This document shows, piece after piece, positions 1 through 7,834 of a stretch of 15,520 bases of DNA; positions within the stretch are counted from its first letter, which is position 1, and each line of letters starts with the position of its first letter. The stretch spans positions 1 to 15,520 of the forward strand of contig CALMMC010000131.1 of the NCBI GenBank assembly GCA_937868205.1. The letters are read 5' to 3'. Source of the stretch: JAAZPG01 sp012797375 (lineage in GTDB: Bacteria > Acidobacteriota > Aminicenantia > Aminicenantales > UBA4085). The translations under genes were made by a program, and so were the position numbers. The notes beneath the pieces were generated by a model. The model saw only the letters and a program-made list of their open reading frames with translations, did not search any database and was not told the DNA's origin.

Positions 1-87
1 CTCTCATCGCGCTACTTCTTCGTGCATCTCTGACTTTATTTTCGCGCTCGCCTTCTATTGTTGATTCTATGTTTTTTTTTTTGTTTT
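1..87. other. Non-biological read noise outside the P5 adapter
   Basis: This stretch lies outside the Illumina P5 sequence that begins at 88, so it cannot be genomic. It is low complexity, with an 11-T run at 72-82, as expected when a read runs off the end of an adapter and is reverse complemented. It should be trimmed. Confidence 0.93.
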
Positions 88-157
88 AATGATACGGCGA
101 CCACCGAGATCTACACAGAGTAGATCGTCGGCAGCGTCAGATGTGTATAAGAGACAG
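88..157. other. Illumina P5 / i5 index / Nextera read-1 adapter
   Basis: Positions 88-116 match the Illumina P5 flow-cell oligo. Positions 117-124 are an 8-base index (AGAGTAGA). Positions 125-138 are the Nextera read-1 tail, and 139-157 are the Tn5 mosaic end AGATGTGTATAAGAGACAG. This is library construct left in the assembly. Any open frame that starts here and runs into the insert has a synthetic N-terminus. Confidence 0.99.
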
Positions 158-367
158 CTTCCTTCCTTGATGCGGGGCTACATGTACGCCTACGGCTATC
201 GCAACCTCGGAGAAGCCTACGACCTCGTCGCCTCCCTCGGCGTGGATCGGAATCCCTGCGCCGACTGCGCATCCTGCCCGGTTCAGTGCGCGCTGGGGAT
301 CGACGTGCGCGGCCGGGCGACGGACATCGCCCGGATCCAGGACGCCCCGGCCGATCTGTTCGGCTGA
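158..367 (+). CDS. Aldo/keto reductase, 4Fe-4S type (C-terminal fragment)
   Basis: Only the last 69 residues are present; the rest is lost at the adapter boundary. The tail holds a ferredoxin-like cluster, C-x2-C-x2-C-x3-C (CADCASCPVQC), about 30 residues from the C-terminus, preceded by MRGYMYAYGYRNL and followed by GIDVRGRATDIARIQD. From memory this arrangement is typical of the C-terminal extension of iron-sulfur aldo/keto reductases, where an NADPH-type TIM barrel precedes the 4Fe-4S segment. The barrel itself is not visible, so substrate and cofactor cannot be judged. The gene converges on the permease gene, with 104 bp between the stop codons. Another ferredoxin-like oxidoreductase tail is possible. 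Confidence 0.62.
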   Translation, partial: LPSLMRGYMYAYGYRNLGEAYDLVASLGVDRNPCADCASCPVQCALGIDVRGRATDIARIQDAPADLFG

Positions 368-373
368 GCGACG

Positions 374-452
374 GCGCGGAACGAAGAAGCGCCCTCCGGC
401 CCGCCGCGGAATCTTTTTTTTCGCCTGATCCGGCCGACGGTTTTTCAAAAAA
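374..452. terminator. Possible bidirectional terminator between convergent genes
   Basis: The 104-bp gap between convergent stop codons holds a T8 run on the plus strand (414-421) and a T6 run on the minus strand (complement of 447-452). The plus run follows GC-rich short inverted repeats such as GGCGC/GCGCC (374-394), but these are weak 4-5 bp stems and not directly abutting the T tract. Termination here is plausible from context, but no textbook hairpin is visible. Confidence 0.25.
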
Positions 453-471
453 CACGGCGGGAGGACCTCCA

Positions 472-1803
472 TCAAACGGAATCCGGCTTGACCCGGCGCG
501 TTTTCCGATCGATGGCATAGACGACGAGACCTGCGGCCGTCAACCCGAGTCCGGCCAGCGATTCCCTCGGCCGGTAGATCAACCCGTAGGCCAGGATGTA
601 AACGTGGATGACGAGAAAGGCGGCCGGCGTCCAGGGGTATCCCCAGGTCCGGTAGGGACGCGGCAGGTCCGGCCGCTTCCGCCGCATGAGCATCACCCCC
701 AGCACGGTCATGAATGTAAAGAGATTCAGGGTGAATCCGATGAAAACGATCACTTGGTCGAACGTCGAGGTGACGATGTAGAAAACGGACAACAGCCCCT
801 GGACGACGACGGCCGCCGCCGGGATGTCCTTGGCCGTCGTTTTTCCCAGGAACCGAAACAGGCGGTAATCCTCGCCGATGACCCGGGAGATCCGCGGCCC
901 GGCGATGATCATCGCGCTGACGCTCGAAAGAAGGAGGAAGGCGATGACGGCGCTCATCAAGCGGCCGCCGGCGGCGCCGAACACGCGGCCGGCGAACAGG
1001 TATCCCACCTCCAGCTTTCCCGACAGCTCGGCGATCGGGACGGTCCGGAGAAAGACGAAATTCAGGAAAATATAGAGGACGCTGACGATCAGGGTCCCGG
1101 CGATCAGGCTCCGGGGGAGGTTCCGCCGCGGATTCTCGATCTCGCCGGCGACATAGGCCGCGGCGTTCCAGCCGGAATAGCTGAACGTCACGAAGAACAT
1201 CGAAACGGCGAAGGCCGGACTGAGAACGTCCCGGAGCGCCCGGCCCGTCGGGGCGAAAGACAAGCCGGTCGGCTCGCCCATCGCCAGGCCGAGGACGATG
1301 ATCAGGACAATGAAAAGGACCTTGAAAATCGTGATGACGTTCTGAAACCGGGCGCCGAGGCTCTTGTCCAGGCTGTGGAGGACGGTCAGAACGGCGACGA
1401 CGCCGACGGCGATCAGCGAGGAAGAGGGCAAGCCGGCTCCCGTTTTCTCGGGGACGGCCAAAGCGCTCGTCAAGTAGCGTCCCAATCCCATCGCCGCGGC
1501 GGCCACGGGGGCCGCGAATCCCACGAGGAACGAAATCCAGCCGGCCAGGAAACCCAAGGCGGGATGGAACATCTCCGTCAAAAAATGGTATTCTCCTCCG
1601 CTCCGCGGAAAAAGGACGCCCGCCTCCGAATACGTCAGCGCTCCGAACAGAGCGATCGCCCCCCCCAGGATCCAGAGAAGCAGAAGGGCCGGGCCCGAGG
1701 AAATCCCGGCCGCCTGAAAACCCAAGCTGGTGAAGACGCCCGAGCCCACCATGTTGGCCACGACGAGGGCGGTGGCCGTCGTCAAGCTGAACTTCGTCTT
1801 CAT
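472..1803 (-). CDS. APC-family amino acid permease
   Basis: This 443-residue polytopic membrane protein has the length and about 12 hydrophobic segments usual for amino acid-polyamine-organocation transporters. The N-terminal segment carries the unwound-helix motif GSGVF (residues 20-24), where these LeuT-fold carriers bind the amino group of the substrate. It is followed by YSEAGVLFPRSGGEY (about 58-72) and, later, FSYSGWNAAAYVAGEIENPRRNLPRS, both typical of the family. The start at 1803 is chosen because its ATG overlaps the TGA of the upstream gene (ATGA) and because the family motif starts right after it; longer readings lack any transporter sequence. The pair is probably one transcription unit with translational coupling. 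Substrate is not readable from sequence. No truncation or frameshift is seen. Confidence 0.94.
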   Translation of the reverse strand: MKTKFSLTTATALVVANMVGSGVFTSLGFQAAGISSGPALLLLWILGGAIALFGALTYSEAGVLFPRSGGEYHFLTEMFHPALGFLAGWISFLVGFAAPVAAAAMGLGRYLTSALAVPEKTGAGLPSSSLIAVGVVAVLTVLHSLDKSLGARFQNVITIFKVLFIVLIIVLGLAMGEPTGLSFAPTGRALRDVLSPAFAVSMFFVTFSYSGWNAAAYVAGEIENPRRNLPRSLIAGTLIVSVLYIFLNFVFLRTVPIAELSGKLEVGYLFAGRVFGAAGGRLMSAVIAFLLLSSVSAMIIAGPRISRVIGEDYRLFRFLGKTTAKDIPAAAVVVQGLLSVFYIVTSTFDQVIVFIGFTLNLFTFMTVLGVMLMRRKRPDLPRPYRTWGYPWTPAAFLVIHVYILAYGLIYRPRESLAGLGLTAAGLVVYAIDRKTRRVKPDSV

Positions 1804-2984
1804 CCTTTTCTCTCGAAATAGAGAAGCAAGCCCTTGTCGCTCCCCCAATGATAGCCCAGGCGGAAGGGCAAGGATTTCACCCGCGCCGGATCGGCGAAGG
1901 CTTTCTTCAAATCGGGCTGGCCGACGTTGGCGAAATCCTTGACCGGATCGCTGTATCCGCCGTACAGGCGGGCCGTCCAGCGGCCGGATTTGAAATACCG
2001 GAAGGGGATGCCGGTGTCGTCCTGGAGGACGAACCGGCTCCGCTCCAAAACCAGGACGCGGATCCGGGAGAATTCGCGGTAGTGCATCAAATAGGACGCG
2101 GATTTGAGGAAGGTCGTCTCGAACGGCACCGTCTCCAGGTAAAGGGCCAGAGGAGAATTTTCGAGGAACGCGCTGTTGGACAAGTCGCAGGAAATATAAG
2201 ACAGCTCTTTCAGGACGCTCGTCCCCTCGGCGAAATACGCGAGGCGGACGCCGAACGGCCGGCGGCGCTTTTTCGGCTCTCCGGGATAGGGGCTTTCCAG
2301 GATCCCGCCCCGGTCGGTGACGTCCAGCCGGCTGACCGAGACGATGACGTTGCCGCTTCGCTTCAAAAAGAAGCATAACAGCGGCAGGACGCCGTCGACT
2401 TTATCGCCGGCCAGCTCGTCATTCATGTTCCGGGTGATGAAATAGCTTTTCTTGAAGAAATCGTCGAGCGAAGCCTGGAGATCCTGAATATACCGGGCGG
2501 CGACGCCGCCTTGATCGGCCGTGAAGACCGGAAGCCGGCCGACAAATTCCAAGCCCAGCAGAAGATAGCGGGAGGCCTGGGGAAAGAGAGTCAAGGCCGT
2601 CAAGGCATCCGGTCCTCCGAATGGGTAAAACAGCGTCGTCGTGGCCGCGACCGCCGCGCCGATCTCCGATCGGGCCCAAGGCCGGATCGGACGCAACCGC
2701 TTGGTTTCCAGCTCCGCCCAATTTTTCTCCAGCGCGTCGGCGAACGCCCGGTATTCCGCAGTCTCCTGGAATTCCTTATAGGGAGAGGAGACGCAGGGAA
2801 AGCCGGCCAGGAAAGAGGCGAGATCGTCGAAGACCGGGTCGGCCCGGAGGACGGTTTCCGCCGGCGCGGCGGAAACGGGGGGCCCGTCGTTCCGCCGGGA
2901 AGACTCGACGTCCGCGCCCGCCAGAGAGAAGACGCCGAGAAGCGCCGCCCCGGCGGCCGCGATGAGGAAGACACCCGTTTTCAT
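1800..2984 (-). CDS. Exported protein of unknown function, FYPFGGPD family
   Basis: This is a 394-residue protein with an N-terminal signal peptide (MKTGVFLIAAAGAALLGVFSLAGA, cleavage likely near residue 24), so it probably acts outside the cytoplasm. No lipobox cysteine is present. The most distinctive segment is FYPFGGPDALTALTLFPQASRYLLLGLEFVG at about 119-149. I recall similar FYPFSGPD-like segments in uncharacterised bacterial proteins but cannot name a domain or a function. The rest looks soluble, with a tyrosine- and phenylalanine-rich C-terminal half ending GYHWGSDKGLLLYFERKG. Its TGA overlaps the permease ATG by 4 nt, so the two are probably co-expressed; a role with the transporter is inference only. 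The SD before the chosen start is weak (GGGAA); the signal peptide is the main support for it. Confidence 0.8.
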   Translation of the reverse strand: MKTGVFLIAAAGAALLGVFSLAGADVESSRRNDGPPVSAAPAETVLRADPVFDDLASFLAGFPCVSSPYKEFQETAEYRAFADALEKNWAELETKRLRPIRPWARSEIGAAVAATTTLFYPFGGPDALTALTLFPQASRYLLLGLEFVGRLPVFTADQGGVAARYIQDLQASLDDFFKKSYFITRNMNDELAGDKVDGVLPLLCFFLKRSGNVIVSVSRLDVTDRGGILESPYPGEPKKRRRPFGVRLAYFAEGTSVLKELSYISCDLSNSAFLENSPLALYLETVPFETTFLKSASYLMHYREFSRIRVLVLERSRFVLQDDTGIPFRYFKSGRWTARLYGGYSDPVKDFANVGQPDLKKAFADPARVKSLPFRLGYHWGSDKGLLLYFERKG

Positions 2985-3028
2985 CCGTTTTTCCCGCGGA
3001 TCGACAAGCGTTCCTTCTTCATAAACAT
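2981..3028 (-). CDS. Possible 15-codon leader ORF
   Basis: In the 224-bp gap before the exported protein, a short frame reads MFMKKERLSIRGKNG and stops at a TGA that overlaps the next ATG by 4 nt (ATGA). A start at 3022 (MKKERL...) would have AGGA about 5 nt upstream, whereas the downstream gene has only a weak SD. This suggests coupled initiation, but a frame this short can arise by chance. The rest of the gap shows no convincing promoter or hairpin. Confidence 0.2.
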   Translation of the reverse strand: MFMKKERLSIRGKNG

Positions 3029-3208
3029 CCTGGGAAGCCGCCTTCCATCAAACGGAACGGATTCATCAACGGCCGGGCCGGCGGTCCGCCTCCCCGAAGC
3101 CGCGTGGCTTTAAGGGAACGTCCGTCCTCTCGGCTCGTGATTCATCCGTAAACAAGGCGTTATCATAAGGAAATCCGGGGGAAAAAGCGAATCGGGGAAA
3201 GCGGACGT

Positions 3209-4885
3209 TCAGGACGCCCGCTCCGCCGGCCTCTTGATGATCAAGACCGTCCGGTCGTCGTCGGGATCGGCCCCGCCGGTGAATTCGCGCAGGTCGGAAA
3301 AGATCGCTGCCAGGATTTCCCCGGCCGTCCGGCCGGCCAAGCGGCGGACCGCCCGGACGATCCGGCCGGTTCCAAATTCCTCGCCGGCCGGGTTGCGGCA
3401 TTCGGAAATGCCGTCGGTGTAGAGAACGAGGATGTCCCCGACCTCCAAGTCCGCCCGGCCTTCCTCGTAGGTGCTTTCAGGGAGCATGCCCAAGGCCATG
3501 CCCGTCCCCTCCAAGGAAAGCTCTTTTCCGCCCGCTTTCAAAAGAAGCGGCGGATTGTGACCGGCGTTGACGTAGCGGAAATCGCCCGTGGATGGATCGA
3601 GCTCGCCGTAGAAAAACGTGATAAACACATTGGGGGCGGAGCTGCGATGAATGAAATTGTTGAGCTTGAAGGCGAGATCGGCCGGACCCATTCCGGGCCG
3701 GGCTTCCGATTGGAGGGCCGCCCGGAGGGAGGCCATGAGAAGCGAAGCGCTGACCCCCTTGCCGGCGACGTCGGCCACGGTCGTTCCCAGCCGTCCGTCG
3801 GCCAGCGCGATGAAATCGAAATAATCTCCGCCGACGTGGAGAGACGGAGTGGATTCGGCGATGATCTCGAAATCGCCGCAGACCGGGCATTCCTTAGGCA
3901 GGAGTCCCCGCTGGATTTCCGCGGCCAAGCGCAGCTCGCGCTCCATCCGGTCCCGGATCAAGCCGTCCTCCACCAGGCGGGCGTTTTCGATCTTTACCGC
4001 GGCCAGGTTGGCCATCAGCGTCAACAGCCGGAGATCCTCGTCGGTGAACGATTCCCGGCTCGAAACGCGCTCGGCGCAGACGACGCCCAAAATCTCCTTC
4101 TCCGTCTCCAAGGGGACGCACATCGCCGAATGCAGCCCCATGTCGATGACGCTCTGACGGTCGGCGAACCGCGGGTCCTCGGCCGCGTCGGTCGTCAGGA
4201 CCGAAAGCCGCCGGGAAGAAGCCATTTCCACGAGGCCGCGGCTGATCTGCATCGGCCCGCTTTTCAACTGGGGATTGCCGATCCGGACGGCTCGGGGGAC
4301 GAGCTTTTCCGGATCCCCTTCCTTGAGGAACAACGCCCCGCGGTCCATCGGAAGGTGGGAGGCGATCAGATCCATGACGTATTCCAAGAGTTCTTGAAGG
4401 GGCTTGTGGAAAAGAAGGGCCCGGCTGACCTCGTTGATGACAAGAAGAAGCTGGTCGGCCCGCGTCCCCGGTCCGGAGGGCTCCAGCCGTCTGGCCCCGG
4501 CTTCCGTGCTCCGGGTGATGATGTCCCGGGAAGGAACGGCCGCGCTGACCCGGACGGCGGGATTGGGCGAATCGGTGATTTCAACGGCCGCCGTCCACGG
4601 CCGGTCGAAACAGATCCGGACCGCCCCGACGGAGATCTCATCCCCCGGCGAGAGAAGGACGGGTTCGACGATGCGGCGTCCGTTGACCATCGTCCCGTTC
4701 TTGCTGCCCGCGTCCTCCACCGTCCAGCCCCGCGATGTCCGCCGGATCCGGGCATGACGGCTCGAGATGTAGGCGTCCGGAAGACGGACATCCGCGTCCA
4801 AGGCCCGGCCCAGAACGGTTTCTTCCTTTTCGAGGAGGGCGGAGAACGGCGGGGCCGTCTTGGGATAGACATAGAGCGTCGCCAT
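3209..4885 (-). CDS. FHA-GAF-PP2C (RsbU/SpoIIE-type) serine phosphatase
   Basis: This 558-residue soluble signalling protein has three domains. An FHA domain at about 5-95 binds phosphothreonine peptides, with GR at 26-27, SSRH at 41-44 and KNG at 62-64. A GAF domain lies at about 145-300. A PP2C-like SpoIIE/RsbU phosphatase domain covers about 320-555, and its metal-binding acidic residues are intact: GGDYFD (352-357), ADVAGKG (371-377), YTDG (489-492) and DPDDDRT (540-546). Such enzymes dephosphorylate STAS anti-anti-sigma factors in partner-switching pathways, and a STAS gene opens this operon. The start is fixed by AGGAGG 6 nt upstream, overlapping the stop of the HEAT-fused transporter gene 10 bp away. 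FHA plus GAF implies input from a Ser/Thr kinase and a small ligand or partner. The exact substrate is inferred from context. Confidence 0.94.
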   Translation of the reverse strand: MATLYVYPKTAPPFSALLEKEETVLGRALDADVRLPDAYISSRHARIRRTSRGWTVEDAGSKNGTMVNGRRIVEPVLLSPGDEISVGAVRICFDRPWTAAVEITDSPNPAVRVSAAVPSRDIITRSTEAGARRLEPSGPGTRADQLLLVINEVSRALLFHKPLQELLEYVMDLIASHLPMDRGALFLKEGDPEKLVPRAVRIGNPQLKSGPMQISRGLVEMASSRRLSVLTTDAAEDPRFADRQSVIDMGLHSAMCVPLETEKEILGVVCAERVSSRESFTDEDLRLLTLMANLAAVKIENARLVEDGLIRDRMERELRLAAEIQRGLLPKECPVCGDFEIIAESTPSLHVGGDYFDFIALADGRLGTTVADVAGKGVSASLLMASLRAALQSEARPGMGPADLAFKLNNFIHRSSAPNVFITFFYGELDPSTGDFRYVNAGHNPPLLLKAGGKELSLEGTGMALGMLPESTYEEGRADLEVGDILVLYTDGISECRNPAGEEFGTGRIVRAVRRLAGRTAGEILAAIFSDLREFTGGADPDDDRTVLIIKRPAERAS

Positions 4886-4895
4886 GGATTCCTCC

Positions 4896-7334
4896 TCATC
4901 CCAATGTTTTCAGGATCCGCCGGGCCGACCGGGCTTTCACGTCCGCGGGCGCGTCCTCCAGAACCGGCAGGACCGCGTCCTTCATCTTTTTCGGGAGGAC
5001 AGCCTCGAGAAGCTCCAGGGCGTAATCCACGGCCCATTTCGTGCCCTCGGCGTAATTCTGAAGGGCCCGACCCACGTCTTCCGGCGGATACAGGAGCCCC
5101 AGAAGGAGAAAGATCCGGCGGTACCCGGCGGCGGCGGGCGCCGCCCCCGTTTCCCCTTCTTCTTTCCCGCCGGTCCCGGCCGCGGCCGCCAGGCAAGCCT
5201 CCCGGACGAAGTGAAGGATCTCCGGCTTGATGTCGCGCTCCCGGAAACGGTGGCCGTCCCGGCGGTCCCGGAATTTGAAAAGGGCTTCGATGACGGCCTC
5301 GGCGACGTCCGGATCCCGACGGCGCAATTGGCGAACCAGCGCCTCGGCCGCCCGGGATGTGCCGATGGAGGCCAAAACGCCCGGCACGGATCGGCGGACC
5401 TGAAGGTCGGCCCGGAAATCCGCCAGCCAATCCCGAAGGGCGGGCACGGCCCGATCGCCGTAAGCTTCCAGGGTTTCCGCCGCCCGATCGCAGACCGCGG
5501 GACGACCGAGATGGGGAACGATCAGGGGAAGCCAGTCGCGTTTCTTCAAGCGGGCCGCGCTCTCCAGGGCGTAATGGACGACGCCGGGGGATTCATGCTT
5601 CAGCAACCGCGGCAGATAATCGGTCAGCGGCGCGCCGGCGGGCATCAGACCGAGGACCTTGGCCAGCTCCATCTGGTCGACTTCGCGGGCGGGCGAGGCG
5701 GAGGCCGCGACTTCGCCGAACGGCCGGCGCATGACGTCCTGATAGGAATCAAGGGCCAGGACTTCCCGAACGATGACATCGAGGGCGGCCGGGTCCTCCC
5801 CTTCCGCCCATTCCGGTCCGAGCATCTCGCTGTCCAAGTCCAAGAGCGTATCCATGGCGGACGCCCGGACGGCGGCCGATTTTTCCGAAAGAATCTGCCG
5901 CAGCTCGGGCGTCATTCGTTCGGCCTTCAAGAGATCGAACAGGTTGTAGGCGTAGAGAACCGTGCTCCGCTCCCGGCTTTCCAAGAGGTCGACGAGCCTT
6001 TTTGCCGTATCCGCCCGGGCGTGTTCCCGGACGAGACGCTCGGCGTCGGGCCGCGAAGGGACAAGGTTGGCCCGGATCGCCGGCAGGTAGGTGCGGCCGA
6101 TCCGGACGAGGATCACCAGCCAAAGACCGATGATCCCGATTGTCACGAAGCTCATCCGGGCCGCGTCGAACGCCAGAATAACGGCGAAGACGACCTGGAG
6201 AAGGCTGGCCAGCGCCTCTCCGCATTTGCTGACAAAGATATCGATCGTCATCTTGGCCTTGACCTTGACCTCCTCGGGCAGCGGAAGATACAGGAGCTGC
6301 TTGGTCGCTTGAAAGAAGGTATGGGTTAAGGCTTTGTCGGACCCCTTGACCAGGACCGCCCAGGCCGTGATGCCGGCCGCGGGAATGATAAAAACGGCGG
6401 CCGAGCCAAGGGCCAGGATCAGGGGCGTCACGAACAGCGCCGCCCGGACTCCCAAGGCCTGGATCGCCCGATGGGCGAAAACGGAATTCAAGATCCACGA
6501 GACGACGAGCACGCCGACGGAGAAAGCCGCCAGGAAGTCGGTTCGGCGCGCCTCGAGCGGAAAAGCGTTCTTGACCGCCCAATTGAACTGAAAATCGATC
6601 ATCGTCGAGGCGGCCAGGGCGACGATGATCAAGCCCGAAAGAAGGCGAAGATAGGGGCTGGCCGCCAGCGTCCGGAAACCATCGCTATAATTGACGGGGC
6701 CCGCTCCGAGTTCTTCTTCGCGTCCGGGCGCGGACCGGAGCGCCGCCCGGATGAAGGCCATGGCGATCAGGTAAAAAACAAGCCCAAGGAGGATCAGGTG
6801 GCGGGCCGGCAGACGGCTGGAAAGGAGAACGACCAGAACGGAGCCCGCGATCCCGCCCGCCAGGCCGCCGCCCACGAAAAAGCCGACCAGCTGCTTGGCC
6901 CGCCGGGGTTCGCAGACCGCCCCGACCACGACCCAAAATTGGGAGACGGAGGCCAAAACGAAGAGCTCGAACCAGAACCAGTAGAGAGCCGGGACAAAGC
7001 GCCCGCCGAGGCCGAAAAGCAGCCAGAAGGCGACCGTCCCGACAACGAAAAAAAGCCGGCTCCAGGCGATATACGCCCGCCGGTCCAGCGCCCGGATTTT
7101 TTTCGTGTTCCAGGCGGCAAAAAGGCCCGAGAGGAGGGCCGAGATGAAATACACAAGAGGCAGCGACGTCTTCGTCAAGCCCAAGCCCAAGAAAAGGGAC
7201 GTCTTGGAAACCTTGGAGACGTAGATGGCGGCCATCAGGAAGAAAAAATGGGCGCAGAGAAAACCGGCTAAGCGCTCTTCCCCCGGCCGAACGGGGGAAA
7301 AGCGGCTGAGAACCAGGCGCAAGCGGCCGTTCAT
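4896..7334 (-). CDS. NTT/TLC-type nucleotide-transporter-like protein fused to HEAT repeats
   Basis: The N-terminal ~420 of 812 residues form a membrane domain with about 10-12 hydrophobic segments (first at 22-41, last at about 398-411). Its motifs resemble the ATP/ADP translocase (NTT, TLC) superfamily, notably LVKGSDKALTHTFFQATKQ (328-346) followed by LPLPEEVKVKAK (350-361) and KCGEALASL. From about 430 to the end the protein is soluble and alpha-helical, with recurring HEAT-like helical pairs (for example VRASAMDTLLDLD, DYLPRLLKHESPGVVHYALESAARL, AAETLEAYGDRAVPALRDWL). NTT-HEAT fusions are, to my knowledge, known in free-living bacteria, where function is mostly untested. The SD GGGAGG lies 8 nt before the ATG. 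The gene follows the STAS gene by 25 bp and precedes the phosphatase by 10 bp. Whether it carries nucleotides or acts as a sensor or scaffold cannot be told. Confidence 0.85.
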   Translation of the reverse strand: MNGRLRLVLSRFSPVRPGEERLAGFLCAHFFFLMAAIYVSKVSKTSLFLGLGLTKTSLPLVYFISALLSGLFAAWNTKKIRALDRRAYIAWSRLFFVVGTVAFWLLFGLGGRFVPALYWFWFELFVLASVSQFWVVVGAVCEPRRAKQLVGFFVGGGLAGGIAGSVLVVLLSSRLPARHLILLGLVFYLIAMAFIRAALRSAPGREEELGAGPVNYSDGFRTLAASPYLRLLSGLIIVALAASTMIDFQFNWAVKNAFPLEARRTDFLAAFSVGVLVVSWILNSVFAHRAIQALGVRAALFVTPLILALGSAAVFIIPAAGITAWAVLVKGSDKALTHTFFQATKQLLYLPLPEEVKVKAKMTIDIFVSKCGEALASLLQVVFAVILAFDAARMSFVTIGIIGLWLVILVRIGRTYLPAIRANLVPSRPDAERLVREHARADTAKRLVDLLESRERSTVLYAYNLFDLLKAERMTPELRQILSEKSAAVRASAMDTLLDLDSEMLGPEWAEGEDPAALDVIVREVLALDSYQDVMRRPFGEVAASASPAREVDQMELAKVLGLMPAGAPLTDYLPRLLKHESPGVVHYALESAARLKKRDWLPLIVPHLGRPAVCDRAAETLEAYGDRAVPALRDWLADFRADLQVRRSVPGVLASIGTSRAAEALVRQLRRRDPDVAEAVIEALFKFRDRRDGHRFRERDIKPEILHFVREACLAAAAGTGGKEEGETGAAPAAAGYRRIFLLLGLLYPPEDVGRALQNYAEGTKWAVDYALELLEAVLPKKMKDAVLPVLEDAPADVKARSARRILKTLG

Positions 7335-7359
7335 CGGCGGGGCCTCCCGGGAATCCGGG

Positions 7360-7707
7360 TCAGCTCTTCGGAAAGCTCGCCAGGGCTTTCTCCTCGCTGT
7401 CCTGGATGTCGAGGACGCGCGTCAGCTGGGTCACTTGAAAAACCAGGAAGAGACGCTTGGAGATCCCGGTCAATTTCAAGCGGCCGCCGGTGTTCTGGGT
7501 CGATATGTAACTGGCCAAGATCTCGCCGATCCCGAAGCTGTCGATGAACGGGACGTTCCCGAAATTCAGGAGAAGGTCCCGTTTTCCGGCTTCCAGCTGT
7601 TCCTTGACGTACTGATGAACGGAAACGCCGGCCGTATCCGACCGGCGGATTTCCCCTTCCAGATCCAAGATGACGACGCCGCCCTGTTCGCGTTTGGTGA
7701 TGACCAT
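7360..7707 (-). CDS. STAS-domain anti-sigma factor antagonist (RsbV/SpoIIAA-like)
   Basis: This is a single STAS domain of 115 residues, the usual length for anti-anti-sigma factors. The hallmark strand-loop-helix NVPFIDSFGIGEILASY (51-67) carries the phospho-acceptor serine at about residue 57, directly after the conserved aspartate. In the family, an RsbW/SpoIIAB kinase phosphorylates this serine and a PP2C phosphatase removes the phosphate; the unphosphorylated form binds the kinase and frees its sigma factor. Here the phosphatase is two genes downstream, and an RsbW-like HATPase lies at 11091-11519. The start has GAGG about 8 nt upstream and a sigma70-like promoter just before it. First gene of a three-gene operon. 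The partners are inferred from family and position. Confidence 0.92.
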   Translation of the reverse strand: MVITKREQGGVVILDLEGEIRRSDTAGVSVHQYVKEQLEAGKRDLLLNFGNVPFIDSFGIGEILASYISTQNTGGRLKLTGISKRLFLVFQVTQLTRVLDIQDSEEKALASFPKS

Positions 7708-7731
7708 CGGATCGCCTCGTCTTTTTCCTTT

Positions 7732-7760
7732 ACATTATCGGAAGCGGGGAATGATGTCAA
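7732..7760 (-). promoter_or_regulatory. Promoter of the STAS/NTT-HEAT/PP2C operon
   Basis: On the minus strand a perfect -35 box TTGACA (7760-7755) is followed by TAATGT (7737-7732) after 17 bp, overlapped by GATAAT (7739-7734) after 15 bp. It lies 25 bp upstream of the STAS start codon, which has its own SD. The -35 box is back to back with that of the divergent promoter. Confidence 0.6.
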
Positions 7761-7781
7761 ACGCCGCGGCCGCCTTTGTTC

Positions 7782-7810
7782 TTGACTCCTTATCCTCGCG
7801 GGGGCATAGT
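7782..7810 (+). promoter_or_regulatory. Promoter of the phosphatase/kinase-like/NTT operon
   Basis: TTGACT (7782-7787) and CATAGT (7805-7810) are separated by exactly 17 bp and lie 24 bp before the GTG start at 7835. The position supports that start over in-frame ATGs upstream of the promoter. Only 21 bp (7761-7781) separate the two divergent -35 boxes; they contain overlapping palindromes GCCGCGGC and GCGGCCGC, a possible but unproven operator. Confidence 0.6.
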
Positions 7811-7834
7811 AGGGGAAGCGGGGAGGGCCCCATC

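Noticed and set aside
89..157. Coding start within the adapter for the first gene
   Set aside because: The ATG and the next residues are translated from P5/Nextera sequence; only 158 onward is genomic.
286..1821. Long plus-strand open frame (about 511 codons) opposite the permease gene
   Set aside because: It is the antisense shadow of a clear APC permease; its product is rich in R, G, D, P with no domain-like pattern. High GC makes such frames common. The same applies to long antisense frames at 3557-5230, 4884-6329 and 9582-11054.
469..3057. 13-nt direct repeat CCATCAAACGGAA at 469-481 and 3045-3057
   Set aside because: A few repeats of this length are expected by chance in 15 kb; one copy lies across the permease stop codon, and no further similarity surrounds it.
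3116..3210. 8-bp inverted repeat GAACGTCC/GGACGTTC with a 79-bp gap after the PP2C gene
   Set aside because: The gap is large, there is no T tract, and 8-bp matches are frequent; not a convincing terminator or operator.
7761..7781. Overlapping GC palindromes between the divergent -35 boxes as an operator
   Set aside because: GCCGCGGC and GCGGCCGC are low-information in a high-GC genome; location alone is suggestive but not enough to list as a site.
7670..7834. Upstream in-frame ATG starts for the metallophosphatase
   Set aside because: They lie before or within the predicted promoter and would overlap the STAS gene; the GTG at 7835 has a good SD and directly precedes the signal peptide.
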